64,000 nt of DNA, taken from Pirellulaceae bacterium. GTDB lineage: Bacteria; Planctomycetota; Planctomycetia; Pirellulales; Pirellulaceae. The notes under the pieces are model-generated. The model did no database searches. It was not told where the DNA came from and worked only from the letters and a program-made list of their open reading frames with translations. Location: assembly GCA_026004775.1 (NCBI GenBank), contig BPJU01000004.1, positions 1 through 64,000 of the forward strand, read 5' to 3'. Each line of letters begins with the position of its first letter. Position 1 is the stretch's first letter. This document shows, piece by piece, positions 8,944-18,023 of this stretch. Made by a program: the position numbers and the translations under genes.

Positions 8944-10396
8944 CAGAAACCTCACCGCCATCGATCCCCAGGTGCTTGCGCCAACGTGCCTCTTGAGCCG
9001 CCACTTCGGCCGGAGCCGATGACCCGTAACTGACGTATGCCTGCACAGCCCGCTTGGGGCCCAGGAACTGGTAAACGTCTTCATCCACGGCCGGGTGGAT
9101 GGAGCGTAGTTCCTCCAGCGGTAGTTGGTCGAGCCGCATTTGGCGTTCCATGGCCCGGCGAACCAACTGACCACAGGCATGATGAGCGGTACGCTGCGGA
9201 ATGCCCTTTCGGATCAAGTATTCCATCAGTGAAGTGGCGTCCAGGTAGCCGTGCTCCAGGTGTTGAGCAATCCGCTCGGCCCGCAGTTCCGCCTTCTCCA
9301 CTATAATTGCCGCCAACTCCAAACATGCCTCTACCGTGTCAAAACTGTCGAAGATCGCTTCCTTGTCCTCTTGAAGATCGCGGTTATAGGCCAGTGGCAG
9401 TCCTTTGAGCAGCACCAGCAAACGCTGCAGATTCCCGATCACCCTGCCGGATTTACCTCGAGTCAATTCCAACACGTCCGGGTTGATTTTCTGGGGCATG
9501 ATCGACGAGCCGGTGCAGAAGGCCTCCGGAAGCTGCAACATCCCGAACTCGCTGGTCGACCACAAGATCCATTCTTCCGCCCAACCGCTGAGGTGCACGG
9601 CAATAAGAGCCAACACGAAAGCCGCTTCGGCGACAAAATCTCGGTCGCTGGATGCGTCCAGACTGTTGGCTGCCACGCCAGTAAAGCCAAGGAGTTGGGC
9701 GGTCAGTTGCCGGTCGACAGGCAACGACGTACCGGCCAGGGCCGCTGTGCCTAGTGGGCAGATGTTCACGCGACGGCGGCAGTCGGCCACGCGCTGTCGA
9801 TCCCGCTCGAACTTCTCGCAGTATGCCAGCCAGTAGTGAGCCGCCAGCACCGGCTGGGCTGGCTGTAAATGGGTATAGCCCGGCAGCACAACGTTTCGGT
9901 CCCGACTACAGCGATTGACAAAGGCTCGCTGGAGCGATAGCAGGCGCGAGTCAATGCGATCCAGAGCATCCCGCATCCACAAGCGGAGAGCCGTCGAAAC
10001 CTGATCGTTGCGGCTGCGGGCCGTATGCAACTTGCGCCCCAAATCGCCCAACCGCTCCACGAGCGCCTGCTCGATATGCATGTGGATGTCTTCCCACTCC
10101 GGTCGGAACCGAAATGAACTAGTCGCTTCTCCGGCCAGATAAGCTGCGATCTCGTTGCGGATCTGTTCGAGGGCCACAATGATCTGTTCGGCCTCTTCGC
10201 CCGTCAGCAGTCCAACGCGAGCCAGCATACGCGCATGAGCGATTGAGCCTTGAATGTCATGAGCGTAAAGCCGATAGTCGTACTGGATGCTGGCCGTAAA
10301 CTGCTCGACACGACGGTCCGGAGCCGACTGGAATACACCTGAGCGCGATGGGGTAGTCAACCGCGTCACCTGCTGAACTGAAAGTCGTATTCCCAT
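8906..10396 (-). CDS. argH: argininosuccinate lyase
   Basis: Cleaves argininosuccinate to arginine and fumarate, the last step of arginine synthesis. Family landmarks are all present: [19 protein letters not shown] at the N terminus, [12 protein letters not shown], the TARSRNDQV segment, and the fumarase/lyase superfamily signature [12 protein letters not shown], whose serine is in the catalytic loop. The length of 496 is slightly above the usual 460-470, partly through a C-terminal extension after [12 protein letters not shown] start at the ATG at 10396; a further upstream in-frame start at 10453 is possible but adds no conserved sequence. The HEAT-repeat gene overlaps its end. No other arginine genes are nearby. 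Confidence 0.96.
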   Translation of the reverse strand: MGIRLSVQQVTRLTTPSRSGVFQSAPDRRVEQFTASIQYDYRLYAHDIQGSIAHARMLARVGLLTGEEAEQIIVALEQIRNEIAAYLAGEATSSFRFRPEWEDIHMHIEQALVERLGDLGRKLHTARSRNDQVSTALRLWMRDALDRIDSRLLSLQRAFVNRCSRDRNVVLPGYTHLQPAQPVLAAHYWLAYCEKFERDRQRVADCRRRVNICPLGTAALAGTSLPVDRQLTAQLLGFTGVAANSLDASSDRDFVAEAAFVLALIAVHLSGWAEEWILWSTSEFGMLQLPEAFCTGSSIMPQKINPDVLELTRGKSGRVIGNLQRLLVLLKGLPLAYNRDLQEDKEAIFDSFDTVEACLELAAIIVEKAELRAERIAQHLEHGYLDATSLMEYLIRKGIPQRTAHHACGQLVRRAMERQMRLDQLPLEELRSIHPAVDEDVYQFLGPKRAVQAYVSYGSSAPAEVAAQEARWRKHLGIDGGEVSDGVASDSDTKSL

Positions 10397-10859
10397 GCGG
10401 ATAATCCGGCAAACCACACGCCGTCCCGCATGGACTTCGGTTCGTTTTACCACCTACCTACCACTTACAGCTGCACACCAAGTTTTTCATGCTACGCGGA
10501 GCCAGTTGGGGTGTCAATGAACCGAAACCCGCGACGCATTCCCGGTACTTGACACGCTTGCCCTGGGGCACAGCAACAGTTGCTATGGCCGATGAAGGGT
10601 GCAATTGTCTATGCGTCCGGTGGTGGACAGCACTTACTTGGTATTGGATGGCCATTAGAAAAAGTCCCGTCGCAATTGACTGCCAATTTCTTGCCTTGCG
10701 GAAATTTTCGCTTGAAGGTGTGCCGGGAATTGCCGGGTTACCGGTGGGAGTAGCCTCGATCAGAATCCGCGCCGGGTGACGATCGAGAACAAAGCAGGTA
10801 ACTGGTTTCGAGCCGAAGTTGGTATTCGGGGCGGAAATCAATCGCCACGCTGAGTGTGG

Positions 10860-10878
10860 CACGGCCGTTCCGGCCGTG
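10860..10878. repeat. REP-like palindrome
   Basis: CACGGCC and GGCCGTG form perfect 7-base arms around a 5-base spacer. It lies in the same gene-free region as the larger direct repeats and could form a hairpin or bind a dimeric protein. Confidence 0.45.
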
Positions 10879-11072
10879 TGGGTCACCCAAGATGCTGGTT
10901 CACACCGGTGTAGAACGATCTTGAGCTTTGCTTGTAGCGGAAGTCGCCAGGCGGCTGCGCCAGCAGTCGCCGCAAGACTTCCGAACCAAAAATTTTTCAT
11001 CAGGCGTCCCCGTCCTCCACCACGCCGCAGATTGCGCAAGGGTCCGCCCCCCTCCTCCCGATACCATCGCCC

Positions 11073-11240
11073 GGGGACAGACCTTGGCAGTTCCGCCCTT
11101 CCCAACGGGGTCAGGTTCCCCAGGTTTGCCCCCGCGGTCCGCCGATTGGTTTGCCATCATCGGAGCATCGCCGTTGCACTTCGCTGGCAGCCCCGCGCGG
11201 CTCGGCTTCTCCAGCCTCGTTTGCTCGCCGACCTGCGATG
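11073..11240 (+). repeat. direct repeat copy A, about 168 bases
   Basis: Begins with GGGGACAG, contains ACGGGGTCAGGTTCCC and GCATCGCCGTTGCACTT, and ends near CCTGCGATG. It matches copy B at 11447-11612 block for block in the same orientation, with scattered substitutions and small indels. The left palindrome arm is decayed here (GACCTTG instead of GACCCCG). Confidence 0.75.
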
Positions 11241-11446
11241 AGGGGCCAAGCTCGCGCGATCCGTGGTGTAGGGTAAGAGGTGAGGCTGGCGCTCCCGGTG
11301 GTGTTGGGTGAGGGCCCCAGCTGCTAGGCCCGATGGCGTGGGCCGACGAGCCAGGCTGCCGGCCCAAACGGCGTTGACCGAGCAGGCCCCGCCTCCGGCT
11401 GTCCGTGGGCGAAATTGGGGGACAGACCCCTCATATTTCCAATCGC

Positions 11447-11612
11447 GCGGGGACAGACCCCGGCAGTTTCGCGGCTCCCGACGGGGTCAGGTTCCCTAGG
11501 TTTTTCCCCGCGGTTCGCCGCCTGCCCCCCTCCATTGGAGAATCGCCGTTGCACTTTTGGTGCAGCCAACCCGCGCGGCTCGGCTTCCTTAGCCTCGCTT
11601 CTTCATCGGATG
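11447..11612 (+). repeat. direct repeat copy B with intact REP-like hairpin
   Basis: The second copy of the element at 11073-11240. Its first 45 bases hold a hairpin with arms GACCCCG (11456-11462) and CGGGGTC (11482-11488). The GGGGACAGACCCC core is repeated once more just upstream at about 11417. The remainder shares the GTTGCACTT, CCCGCGCGGCTCGGCTT and terminal TCGGATG blocks with copy A. GGGGACAG-type palindromes are known to accompany REP-associated transposase genes in several phyla. Confidence 0.75.
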
Positions 11613-11822
11613 CGGCCAGAATTCGGCCCACAAAATCCCAGGAAAGAGCTTCTCAACACACCAAAGACAAGACCCTGCCCCTCACCGGGTGCCCGGCTTT
11701 CAAAAACAAGATGCCCCGACAAAAGATTCGCACCGTCTAAACAGCCCCAAGCTCCCATCGAGCAACGCATGCAAAGATGCGGCGCAAGAAGCTCGGCCTG
11801 CTTAGACATCCCGGCGACTTGC

Positions 11823-13589
11823 CTAACTTGTGTCCGGCGGCGGCCTCGCGTCAGCCTCCGCCGAGCTTCCTTCAGCTTGCGCCCTCAACATCGCCCGCCG
11901 CCGAGCCACCCACTCGCGCAAGCCCAATAACTCCTGAGCCCCACGCACCAGGTCCACCCGCCACAACTCGCCAGCCTCCACAATCCGGCTGATCGTCAAC
12001 CGCACCCGAGCCAACGCCCCTCGTAGCTCCGCCATCCGCTCCTCACTCACCCCCAACAACTCAGCCACCTCGTCGGCCAACTCCTCCGGCGTCTGGCGAG
12101 CCGCCAACAACCGATCGGCCCACCTCGCTCGATCTTCCTCCGCCAATAAGCCCGGCACCCGACCCACACGCGCACACTCGGTAAGCCACTCGATCAGCTT
12201 CTGCCGAGCCCTTTGAAGCTGTTGCTCGTCCAAAGCTCCCATCCGGAACTGCCGCTGGCCCTGCCTCCACTCGTCATACCGCTTCTTGTCAAACACCACG
12301 TCCTGGTCCTCTGGCTTGATCTGCCGCCATGCACACCAGGTCGTCCCCACCCACCGCACAAGCTCAGCCCACTCCACTTCGTCGATCGGCCCAATCCCAA
12401 GAGCATGCTGCCAAGAGACGCCCGCGCCCATCTCACCGCTGTACCTGCGGCAGTCCACCGGACCCAGCTTGATCGGCGGCACCGGAAATTTTCGTCGTTC
12501 ATCACGCTCGGCTTCCTGCCTACCAGCCGCGCCACGGGAAGTCTTCCTTTTATTCCGAGAACCTCGCAACTCCGCTCGCGCTTGCCCACCTCCCGAACGA
12601 GATGGCACTTGCCCACTTGGCGAAGCAGCCAGCGTTTCTTCATTCGGTGCACCCAACGCCGTCGCTTCGTCAAACGATGTTTCCGAGTTACCCGACGCCT
12701 GGCCACCTGCCGCCGGAGCCTCCGTTTGTTCAACAGCCGAAGGTTCAGCGGTTGTCTCGTCGGACAAGTCGGCCTCTTCGGTTAGCTCGCCATCATCGAT
12801 ATCCCCATCCACTACCCGCTGCATGCCCTCTCTGAGCAATCGAAAAGCTCTGCCCAACGAGGCACGCACCTCTTCGCTTAGCTGAGGCGTATCGGCCAGC
12901 GTTTCCTCGGTGACCTCCACACCGCACACCTGGATCGCATAGACCAGCCGGCACCACCCAGAACCATGGTGCGGCTGCTCCAAGACCGGCACCATCCGCA
13001 CCGCCACCGGGTGCGCGTCGATCAGCATGTTCATCGTCACCGAATCCGCCTGGTTCTTCTCCGGAGTGCCAGAAAACCGTTCGGACCAAAAGCACCCGCG
13101 CACACCATCTTCACGGTTAAAGTGAAAAGCCGAAGTCTGTTTGATAAGCTTCATGAAAAGCGATACGGATGAGAGCCTCTCCCGCATTTCTTTCTGGAAC
13201 TTTTGGTCTTCCAGCAGTACCGCTGGCGGATTTCTCTTCCACCGGCATTCAATACCGTTCTCTTTGCAATACTCTCTGACCAGTTTGCGAAGTCCCTTCC
13301 AGGCACGCTGGAGCACTTCCTCGTTCGACCAGCTTTTTACCCAATCGGGTCGTAGCTGCAAGCTGATCAGAATCGCCTCGGGCAGTATCGTGCAGGAATA
13401 GACTACCAGGCCGAAGACGCTGGCGTAGTGCACCACCTTTTCGAACAAGAAGAGTGGCCGGTCGATGCGCTCGTCTACTCGTGATGGGTCTCGCCGGATA
13501 AGCGCCTCTTGACGCACGCAGGTCGAGCCGCACACCAGGCGGATCAGTTCGCCGTTGGAAAAGACGTCGCAGCGTCGTGGCCGAGCCAT
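11823..13589 (-). CDS. degenerate REP-associated (Y1/HUH) transposase-like protein with extra C-terminal domain
   Basis: 588 residues in three parts. Residues 1-245 follow the Y1-transposase-like family common in planctomycetes: an N-terminal CGSTCVRQEAL segment, RPDWVKSWSNEEVLQRAW, RERLSSVSLFMKLIKQ and NREDGVRGCFWSERF. Where active relatives have the HUH motif (NHFH) this protein has EAIL (residues 71-74), and the segment that usually reads YVDLNP reads LIDAHP (189-194), so both metal-binding histidines and the likely catalytic tyrosine are missing. Residues 246-370 are a disordered linker. Residues 375-588 are a helical domain starting LGPVDCR, shared with the protein at 56238-57890. The start at 13589 has GGGAGGA upstream. 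It is probably a DNA-binding, non-transposing derivative; catalytic loss is inferred from remembered family motifs. Confidence 0.65.
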   Translation of the reverse strand: MARPRRCDVFSNGELIRLVCGSTCVRQEALIRRDPSRVDERIDRPLFLFEKVVHYASVFGLVVYSCTILPEAILISLQLRPDWVKSWSNEEVLQRAWKGLRKLVREYCKENGIECRWKRNPPAVLLEDQKFQKEMRERLSSVSLFMKLIKQTSAFHFNREDGVRGCFWSERFSGTPEKNQADSVTMNMLIDAHPVAVRMVPVLEQPHHGSGWCRLVYAIQVCGVEVTEETLADTPQLSEEVRASLGRAFRLLREGMQRVVDGDIDDGELTEEADLSDETTAEPSAVEQTEAPAAGGQASGNSETSFDEATALGAPNEETLAASPSGQVPSRSGGGQARAELRGSRNKRKTSRGAAGRQEAERDERRKFPVPPIKLGPVDCRRYSGEMGAGVSWQHALGIGPIDEVEWAELVRWVGTTWCAWRQIKPEDQDVVFDKKRYDEWRQGQRQFRMGALDEQQLQRARQKLIEWLTECARVGRVPGLLAEEDRARWADRLLAARQTPEELADEVAELLGVSEERMAELRGALARVRLTISRIVEAGELWRVDLVRGAQELLGLREWVARRRAMLRAQAEGSSAEADARPPPDTS

Positions 13590-13925
13590 CCGTGGTTCCT
13601 CCCTGAATGGCGCGAGATTCCCTGTGCCTTTGTCTGCGGCTACTCGATGCGTGCAGCCGATCGAACGCCGCCATTCCAAGCAGCGTAACAAATTTTCGAA
13701 AAAATAGAACCTATGTGGCCTTGTTTGGTCTACCATACGGGTGTCACACTATGCACGATTTTTTTCCAGAATTTGGCGGCGATCGGCTCAAAAAGCCGCC
13801 TTGGGTGGGGCCGAAAACCGGAAGGAATCAAGCGCCAACCTGTTGCTACTTGTCGCGGCTCTGAATAGCTTAACCGTTTTGGGGATGATGGATGCGGCCG
13901 GATGCGATTGTTCGAGGAGACCGCC
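13590..13925. other. intergenic region between divergent genes
   Basis: 336 bases upstream of both the transposase-like gene and the TPR-redoxin gene. It has a 6-base stem GGCGGC/GCCGCC at about 13777-13802 without a T tract. No gene or clear promoter is recognised. Confidence 0.4.
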
Positions 13926-16349
13926 ATGTATAAGGTACTCAGGGGGCCGTTGTGGCGATGCAAGCGGTGTATTGTGTTCTGTTGCGGCCTTCTGACGGTG
14001 GCGAGCACGTGCCTGCTGAGCGATGTCAGACTGTGGGCGCAAGAAGAGGTCCAGGCGCAGCAAGAAGCCACCGGCGGCATGTTACCCGCCGGCCACTCGT
14101 ATCACGGCGAAGTTTTCAATGAAGGGCCTCGACAAGCGGCCCTACTTCTTGATGGCATGGGCAACGTTCATTTCCCGGTAACCACGCAAAATGCGATGGC
14201 ACAAAAGTATTTCGACCAGGGCGTTGCTCAGCTTCATGGCTTTTGGTACTTCGAATCCGAGCGTTCATTCCGGCAGGTGGCGGCTTTGGATCCGGACTGT
14301 GCCATGGCTTATTGGGGAATGGCCATGTCGAACCCCGGCAATGAAAAACGGGCGAAGGGGTTCATTGCCGAGGCCGTTAAACTCAAGGACAAGGTGACGG
14401 ATCGCGAGCGGCGGTACATAGAGGCTTTGGCGGCCTATCTGGAAGCCGGGGAAGCAAAGAAACAAGAGCGGACGCGAGCCTATACGCGGGCGTTGGAAGG
14501 ACTGCTCTATGCTTATCCGGATGATATCGAAGCCAAGGCCTTTTTGGCCCTGCATCTTTGGAACGGCCGAAATGCCGGCGAGCCGATCCAAAGCTATCTG
14601 GCCGTGGACGCTCTTTTGGACCAGGTATTCGCCGTCAACCCGATGCATCCGGCACACCATTACCGCATCCATTTGTGGGACACGGTAAAGCCGGAAAAAG
14701 CTCTTCAATCGGCGGCCTTGTGTGGGCCGAGCCTGCCGGGCGTGGCCCATATGTGGCACATGCCGGGCCACATCTATTCGCGATTAAAACGCTACGACGA
14801 TGCTTGCTATCAACAGGAAGCGTCCGCTCGGGTCGATCACGCCCACATGATACGATTTGGTCTGTTACCCGATCAGATCCACAATTTCGCGCATAATAAC
14901 GAGTGGTTCATTCGCAATCTCGTTCACGTTGGCCGCGTAAAAGATGCCTTGACACTTGCCAAGAATATGATCGAGCTGCCTCACCATCCAAAATATAACC
15001 TCCTAAGCCGCTCCGGCTGTAGCGCCTCCTATGGGCGACAGCGCTTGTGGGACGTGCTGCGAACATTTGAAATGTGGGACGAGATCGTGCGGCTGGCAGA
15101 AACACCTTATTTGGATCCGACGAACATCGAGTCCGAACAGATCAAGAGATTGGCCAATCTCGGTGTGGCCTACGTGGAATTGCAGCGTGCAGAGGAAGCG
15201 GCACAGGTACGCGCAGAGCTTCAATCGCGGCTGGATGAGAAGAAACGCAGTGCGGAAGAGGCTGCTCAACAGGCCAAGACCAAAGCGCAGGACGAGGGGT
15301 TGGATGCAGCAAAGAGGGAAAAAGCGGTTGCCGCTGCGCGCCAGCCGTTCCAACCCCAGATCGACCAGTTGGAGCAAGCGCTGGCCGAACTCGATGCTCA
15401 TCGAGCCGCTGCGGCAGGAGATTTCGCTCGAGCTGTCGATCTGGCCGCCAAAGCGCCGACTGTCGACCGTATGCGGATCGCGTACTGGATGTTGCGTGCG
15501 GGCCAGGTAGACCAAGCCCTGGACAAAGCTCGCCGCACCGCGCAACAAAACGAACAGGAAGTGCAACCGCTTGCCTGGTACGTCTACCTGTTGGCCGAAG
15601 CCGAGCGGTGGGATGAGGTGGAACGGCATTTCGAGCAATTGCGGACTGTGGCGGCTGAGGCGGATTTGGCCAGTGCACCGCTTGCGCGCCTGGAGCCGAT
15701 CGCCAAGCGGCTGGGCTACCCTCCTGACTGGCGTTTGCCGCGTGCACCGAAACCGGATATCGGCGATCGCCCACCCTTGGAGTCGCTGGGGCCCTTCCGG
15801 TGGCGCCCACCGAAAGCTGAACCGTGGTCGCTGCTTGATCACATCGGAAAAATGCATAGCTTGAAAAACTTCTCCGGAAGAACCGTCGTGGTGATATTCT
15901 ATTTGGGATATGGCTGCCTGCACTGTACCCAACAATTGCAGGCATTTGCACCGAAGGTGGAGGAATTCCGCAAGCATGATATCGATTTGATTGCCATTAG
16001 TACAGATAAGGTAGCAGATTTGAAGAAGGGCATAGAAAACTATCAGGATGGTACGTTTCCAATCACCCTGGTATCCAACGCTACTTTAGACGTCTTTAAA
16101 AAGTACCGTTGTTATGATGATTTCGAGCAGCAGCCGTTGCATGGAACTTTTGTAATAGATCCGGACGGATATGATATCTGGCACGATATTAGTTATGAAC
16201 CGTTCATGGATCCGGATTTCGTGTTACAAGAGACGCTACGGCAACGAAGAATGCGCGACTATGGAGCCACAGCACCAGCGCCACAAGCCTCCAGTGCCGC
16301 TCAAAGAGCCCCGGCCACTGATCGTAGCGTGTTGTCCGATGCGCAGTAA
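13926..16349 (+). CDS. secreted TPR protein with C-terminal thioredoxin-like (redoxin) domain
   Basis: About 807 residues. A signal-type hydrophobic stretch near residues 19-40 indicates export. The central part is alpha-helical, TPR-like repeats (AQKYFDQGVAQLHGFWYFESERSFRQVAALDP and similar), plus a charged coiled-coil region around residues 430-480 rich in A, E, K and Q. Residues about 630-770 form an AhpC/TSA-type redoxin domain with GYGCLHC, giving a CxxC pair at about C664 and C667, followed by LIAISTDK and GTFVIDPDG. It may reduce peroxides or act as a periplasmic thiol-disulfide exchanger on a protein bound by the repeats. The ATG at 13926 has GAGGAG 6-7 bases upstream. Its end overlaps the next gene by 89 bases in another frame. 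Confidence 0.8.
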   Translation: MYKVLRGPLWRCKRCIVFCCGLLTVASTCLLSDVRLWAQEEVQAQQEATGGMLPAGHSYHGEVFNEGPRQAALLLDGMGNVHFPVTTQNAMAQKYFDQGVAQLHGFWYFESERSFRQVAALDPDCAMAYWGMAMSNPGNEKRAKGFIAEAVKLKDKVTDRERRYIEALAAYLEAGEAKKQERTRAYTRALEGLLYAYPDDIEAKAFLALHLWNGRNAGEPIQSYLAVDALLDQVFAVNPMHPAHHYRIHLWDTVKPEKALQSAALCGPSLPGVAHMWHMPGHIYSRLKRYDDACYQQEASARVDHAHMIRFGLLPDQIHNFAHNNEWFIRNLVHVGRVKDALTLAKNMIELPHHPKYNLLSRSGCSASYGRQRLWDVLRTFEMWDEIVRLAETPYLDPTNIESEQIKRLANLGVAYVELQRAEEAAQVRAELQSRLDEKKRSAEEAAQQAKTKAQDEGLDAAKREKAVAAARQPFQPQIDQLEQALAELDAHRAAAAGDFARAVDLAAKAPTVDRMRIAYWMLRAGQVDQALDKARRTAQQNEQEVQPLAWYVYLLAEAERWDEVERHFEQLRTVAAEADLASAPLARLEPIAKRLGYPPDWRLPRAPKPDIGDRPPLESLGPFRWRPPKAEPWSLLDHIGKMHSLKNFSGRTVVVIFYLGYGCLHCTQQLQAFAPKVEEFRKHDIDLIAISTDKVADLKKGIENYQDGTFPITLVSNATLDVFKKYRCYDDFEQQPLHGTFVIDPDGYDIWHDISYEPFMDPDFVLQETLRQRRMRDYGATAPAPQASSAAQRAPATDRSVLSDAQ

Positions 16350-16758
16350 CGTGAATGTGTCGCGTATCGTCAGGACGGCCGGATGTTGCGGCGTGCGCCG
16401 GGTGATCGTGTGCGGCCGCCCGAAACTCGATCCGGAAATCACCCGAGACGCCCTGCATTACGTCACTGTCGAAATGCATCGCACGCTGGCACCCGTGTTG
16501 CGGCGCCTCCGTGAAGAAGGATTCCTGCTCGTGGGATTGGAACAGACCGATCGCTCCAAGGTGCTGTTCGAGTTTGCTTTCCCGAAGCGGTGTGTACTGG
16601 TGATCGGGAACGAGCGTCTGGGAATCGACTCGGAGACACTGCGGTTACTGGATGCGGTGGTGGAAATACCGGTCTATGGACAGCCCGCCAGTTATAACGC
16701 CGCTGCAGCCGCGGATATGGCTCTGTACGAATACTGCCGGCAATACCCGTTCGGCTAA
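16261..16758 (+). CDS. SpoU/TrmH-family RNA methyltransferase
   Basis: 165 residues, near the minimum for the SPOUT catalytic domain that 2'-O-methylates tRNA or rRNA using SAM. The three family motifs are recognisable: NVSRIVRTAGCCGV (motif 1, with the conserved Asn and Arg), LVIGNERLGID (motif 2) and IPVYGQPASYNAAAAADMALYEY (motif 3, where S-Y-N replaces the more usual S-L-N). It has no N-terminal RNA-binding extension. The start at 16261 keeps the PLIVACCPMRSN strand; it lies inside the end of the redoxin gene, so the two are likely translated from one mRNA. The target nucleotide is unknown. Confidence 0.82.
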   Translation: MEPQHQRHKPPVPLKEPRPLIVACCPMRSNVNVSRIVRTAGCCGVRRVIVCGRPKLDPEITRDALHYVTVEMHRTLAPVLRRLREEGFLLVGLEQTDRSKVLFEFAFPKRCVLVIGNERLGIDSETLRLLDAVVEIPVYGQPASYNAAAAADMALYEYCRQYPFG

Positions 16759-16837
16759 CAGGAAGCGCCGCCGTCGGCGGAACCTGCGAGCCGTCAGCAG
16801 CCGGGCGAGTGGGCGTCGGAGCCATGCACACGCCATG

Positions 16838-17968
16838 TCAGATGTCAATCCAGCGATCGCGAGCCGTCACGGGCCAGCGATCGACCACTCGCCCGCCCTC
16901 GATGACCCACGCCATTTGATGCCACGCGCACGTAGGGCAGATGTGCCGCGGGATGGCCAGCAAAACGTCTCCAGGCTGATAAGCCGATGCCCGATCCGTT
17001 TCCAGTACCAGATGTTCCTCGTTGTGCAGTACTTGTCGAGCGTCCGGCAAATCCGGGAAAAAGACACGCTGTCCCATGGGCGGGTCGGCAGCCACGGCTT
17101 TGTTCCCCAAGTCGACCGTCAGCCGATTGGCCGTCGGCCGGCTGATGACGCGTGTCAGTAAAAGCGCGGCAACTGCGAACGGCAGGTCAGGAAATAGGGT
17201 GCCATAGCCCCAATCATGAAAAATCGTAGTACCCGGGCTTACTTCAATCGCTGGATCGTCCAGCCTGGCGAAAATCGGAAACGAACCGGTTCCTCCCGCG
17301 ACGATTCTTGGCACAGGTAATCCAGCGGCCAGCAGCCGGTCGCGCAACCGTGCGGCCGCCTCCCAGACCCGCATCACCGCCTGCCGCCTTTCTTCCACGT
17401 CCGTCTGATGATTCTGTCCGTCGTAGGCATGCAGCCCCTCCGGACGCAGTCCCGGCAAACTGGCCATTAACCGATAGATCTGAAGAGCCTCGTCGGATTC
17501 CGGATCCACACCGGTGCGATTGAGTCCGGTGTTCACGTCGAGTATCACTCCGATCGTGTGCGGCCGTCCTGCAAAGGCCTTACTGAGCTGCTGCAACGGC
17601 TCGGGATGATCGGCCGTGACGCTCAGACGCACATCCGGGTATCGATCCAAGAACCTTACGGCACGCTGTATATTCGGCCCAACCAGGTTGTAGGCTAAAA
17701 AAATATCTTTCACACCCGCATCGGCCAGCATTTGGGCCTCGGCCAGCGTCGCGCATTTGTGTTTGACGATGCCTGCTGCCAACTCCATCTGTGTGACCGC
17801 AGCCATCTTGTGCGTTTTGCAGTGAGGGCGCAGCCTGGAGGCGCCCCCCGCTATGCGAATCATCTGATCAATGTTCTGCCTGACTAACGGCCGGAAAACC
17901 ACAAGTGCCGGCGATAGTATCTCGCTTGTATCCGAAATCTGATAGTGTTCCATGTCCCATGCATTCAT
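16838..17968 (-). CDS. D-threonine aldolase-family PLP enzyme
   Basis: 376 residues of the fold-type III (alanine racemase N-terminal-like) family that contains D-threonine aldolase and D-serine dehydratase. The PLP lysine is expected at K51 in RPHCKTHK. The C-terminal domain ends with PRHICPTC, giving the H342-x-C344 pair that binds the divalent metal in this family. GLHAYDGQNH and GGTGSFPIF match PLP phosphate-binding regions. The start at 17968 is supported by GAGG 6-7 bases upstream. It probably cleaves or dehydrates beta-hydroxy D-amino acids; which substrate cannot be told. It follows the propeller/cytochrome gene by 55 bases. Confidence 0.85.
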   Translation of the reverse strand: MNAWDMEHYQISDTSEILSPALVVFRPLVRQNIDQMIRIAGGASRLRPHCKTHKMAAVTQMELAAGIVKHKCATLAEAQMLADAGVKDIFLAYNLVGPNIQRAVRFLDRYPDVRLSVTADHPEPLQQLSKAFAGRPHTIGVILDVNTGLNRTGVDPESDEALQIYRLMASLPGLRPEGLHAYDGQNHQTDVEERRQAVMRVWEAAARLRDRLLAAGLPVPRIVAGGTGSFPIFARLDDPAIEVSPGTTIFHDWGYGTLFPDLPFAVAALLLTRVISRPTANRLTVDLGNKAVAADPPMGQRVFFPDLPDARQVLHNEEHLVLETDRASAYQPGDVLLAIPRHICPTCAWHQMAWVIEGGRVVDRWPVTARDRWIDI

Positions 17969-18023
17969 GTCACAACCTCGGGATGTGTAGTCGACGCGAA
18001 ATGCCGGCGGCGACCGCAACTTA

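Larger units (their letters stand above)
10397..11822. other. gene-free, repeat-rich region beside a transposase-like gene
   Basis: About 1.4 kb with no convincing gene; the frames that stay open here have no family features. It holds a GGCC-rich palindrome (10860-10878), two direct copies of a 165-170 base element (11073-11240 and 11447-11612), and an extra GGGGACAGACCCC-type palindrome at about 11417-11431. This is the usual setting of REP elements next to a REP-associated transposase gene. No tRNA or other RNA gene is seen. Confidence 0.6.

Noticed and set aside
10458-11105. Open frame of about 215 codons on the minus strand
   Set aside because: It crosses palindromes and repeats, has no ribosome binding site or family features, and its composition is unlike the neighbouring genes.
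13777-13802. GGCGGC/GCCGCC stem as a terminator
   Set aside because: No T tract follows on either strand, and it lies between divergent gene starts.
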